A DNA stretch of 6,145 bases, taken from assembly GCA_030680655.1 (NCBI GenBank), contig JAUXUZ010000361.1, positions 1-6,145 of the forward strand, written 5' to 3'. Below the pieces are notes generated by a model. That model was given only the letters and a program-made list of their open reading frames with translations, was not told the origin of the DNA and did not search any database. Of the stretch, positions 5,436-6,145 are shown one piece after another (the stretch's first letter is position 1; each line of letters begins with the position of its first letter). This stretch comes from Phycisphaerales bacterium. Its GTDB lineage: Bacteria; Planctomycetota; Phycisphaerae; Phycisphaerales; UBA1924. The translations under genes were made by a program, and so were the position numbers.

Positions 5436-6074
5436 TCAAGGGAAGAATCGATAAATCCACCTGAGCAGTTTGCGGAGGCCGAGCGGTTCTTCTCTGCGCC
5501 AATGATCGGGATCGAGAAGCACGCCTTCCGTCGCCGTGACAGTCGCGGTAAGGGGCATCAAGGTGAACAGGTCCCGCATTCGCGAACTCCCCTCAACGCG
5601 GAACCTAGACCGCCGTGTCCAAGCGATATAGCGCACAAACTCGTGACGGGGCAAATCGGGTCGTCCGCTGAACTGGAGATTTCCGCCGCCCTCCAGTATG
5701 AGAGTGCCCGGACCACTCGCGACAAAGAAGAAGAACTGTCTAAGCAATAGTGAACTGATTTGTGTGTTAATGATCGTCTGGAACCCCACCCCTTCGCTCC
5801 ACCCGACGACATGCTCCCAGTTAGCGAAGCAAATTTGCTGACCTTCTGGGATGTCCCAGCGGAACAGCGTCTGTCCTTCTCCGGTTGTGACCACAAGGGG
5901 ACCATCGCGCAATCGCTCGCTCCCCTTCGTCCAGTACTTGCCTTCGACGACTCTCGCAATCGGGGATTGCATCAGGCCGGGAAAGGCTGTCGAAGGGATC
6001 AAGCCCCCGACCCTGCGCTCCCGCGAAAAATACCAGCGCCGTTCATCCGAGGGCAGAATGGTCAGAGTCTGCAT
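5436..6074 (-). CDS. AIM24-like (TRAP-like beta-fold) protein, function unknown
   Basis: A 212-residue protein with no signal peptide or clear membrane helix. Beta-rich elements suggest the AIM24 family: residues 74-97 (DIPEGQQICFANWEHVVGW, then SEGVG), a hydrophobic FFFFVASGPGTLILEGGG (114-131) matching the family's 'f..f.GpGtv.l...G', then FVRYIAWTRRSRFRVEG. The pieces ANWEHVVGWSEGVGF and VRYIAWTRRSRFRVE look like two versions of one module, as expected for an internally repeated fold. The C-terminus is basic and aromatic (RKLLRWIYRFFP). AIM24 proteins are named for a mitochondrial biogenesis factor and their bacterial role is not settled. GGAG 7 bp before the ATG at 6074 supports the start. 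Third codon positions are visibly less GC-rich (AGA, ATA, CTA, TTG codons) than in astB or astD, suggesting different ancestry or weak selection. The gene is real with high likelihood; the family call is tentative. Confidence 0.75.
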   Translation of the reverse strand: MQTLTILPSDERRWYFSRERRVGGLIPSTAFPGLMQSPIARVVEGKYWTKGSERLRDGPLVVTTGEGQTLFRWDIPEGQQICFANWEHVVGWSEGVGFQTIINTQISSLLLRQFFFFVASGPGTLILEGGGNLQFSGRPDLPRHEFVRYIAWTRRSRFRVEGSSRMRDLFTLMPLTATVTATEGVLLDPDHWRREEPLGLRKLLRWIYRFFP

Positions 6075-6081
6075 GCAGCGG

Positions 6082-6085
6082 CTCC
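6082..6085 (-). promoter_or_regulatory. Shine-Dalgarno site of the AIM24-like gene
   Basis: GGAG on the minus strand (in TAACGGAGCC), 7 bp before the ATG at 6074, supports this start. The remaining upstream bases to 6145 are AT-richer and include a T6 run, but no promoter pair could be called. Confidence 0.6.
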
Positions 6086-6145
6086 GTTAGCTGAAAAAAC
6101 CGCGCTCGAAGCTCAGTTCACTAAAATTGCCTGAGGTTGCCAGAG

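Noticed and set aside
5316..5750. Plus-strand frame of 144 codons opposite the AIM24-like gene
   Set aside because: No ribosome site, mixed composition, and it overlaps the better-supported minus-strand gene.

Overview
The window is about two-thirds G+C, with GC-rich third codon positions and compact, mixed-strand gene order. It carries two genes of the arginine succinyltransferase (AST) catabolic pathway, a small FN3-like protein of a type I associate with planctomycetes, and a GC hairpin terminator between convergent genes. A bacterial chromosome, possibly Planctomycetota (Phycisphaerales-like), is my best guess. That assignment rests on general resemblance and no marker gene confirms it.

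Layout: (1) 1-1437 (+), most of astD, succinylglutamate-semialdehyde dehydrogenase, cut at its N-terminus by the window edge. (2) 1446-2312 (-), a six-helix membrane protein with a disordered Pro/Gly N-terminus, convergent with astD and only 8 bp away. (3) 2313-2482, a divergent intergenic region; both genes that start here have nearly the same -10-like box exactly 6 bp before ATG and no Shine-Dalgarno, so both look leaderless. (4) 2483-3874 (+), complete astB, N-succinylarginine dihydrolase. (5) 3875-4004, a bidirectional terminator nested inside a 34-bp near-perfect inverted repeat made of AAAGGGCC-type words. (6) 4005-4697 (-), a small protein with a helical N-terminal part and an FN3-like C-terminal part, with a clear Shine-Dalgarno. 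(7) 4866-5201, a degenerate tandem array of about sixteen 21-bp units kept in strict phase, whose GTGACCGC core is inverted in the right half. (8) 5202-5435, no gene, some hairpins. (9) 5436-6074 (-), a 212-residue protein resembling the AIM24 family, with lower GC than the rest.

AstB and AstD act at the second and fourth steps of the same route (arginine to glutamate plus succinate), so the left half is part of an AST locus. It is not a simple operon here, because an opposite-strand gene separates the two and astB appears to have its own promoter. The right half has no clear functional link to it. The most unusual items are the phased 21-bp array, the matched pair of leaderless-type starts, and the inverted repeat around the terminator.
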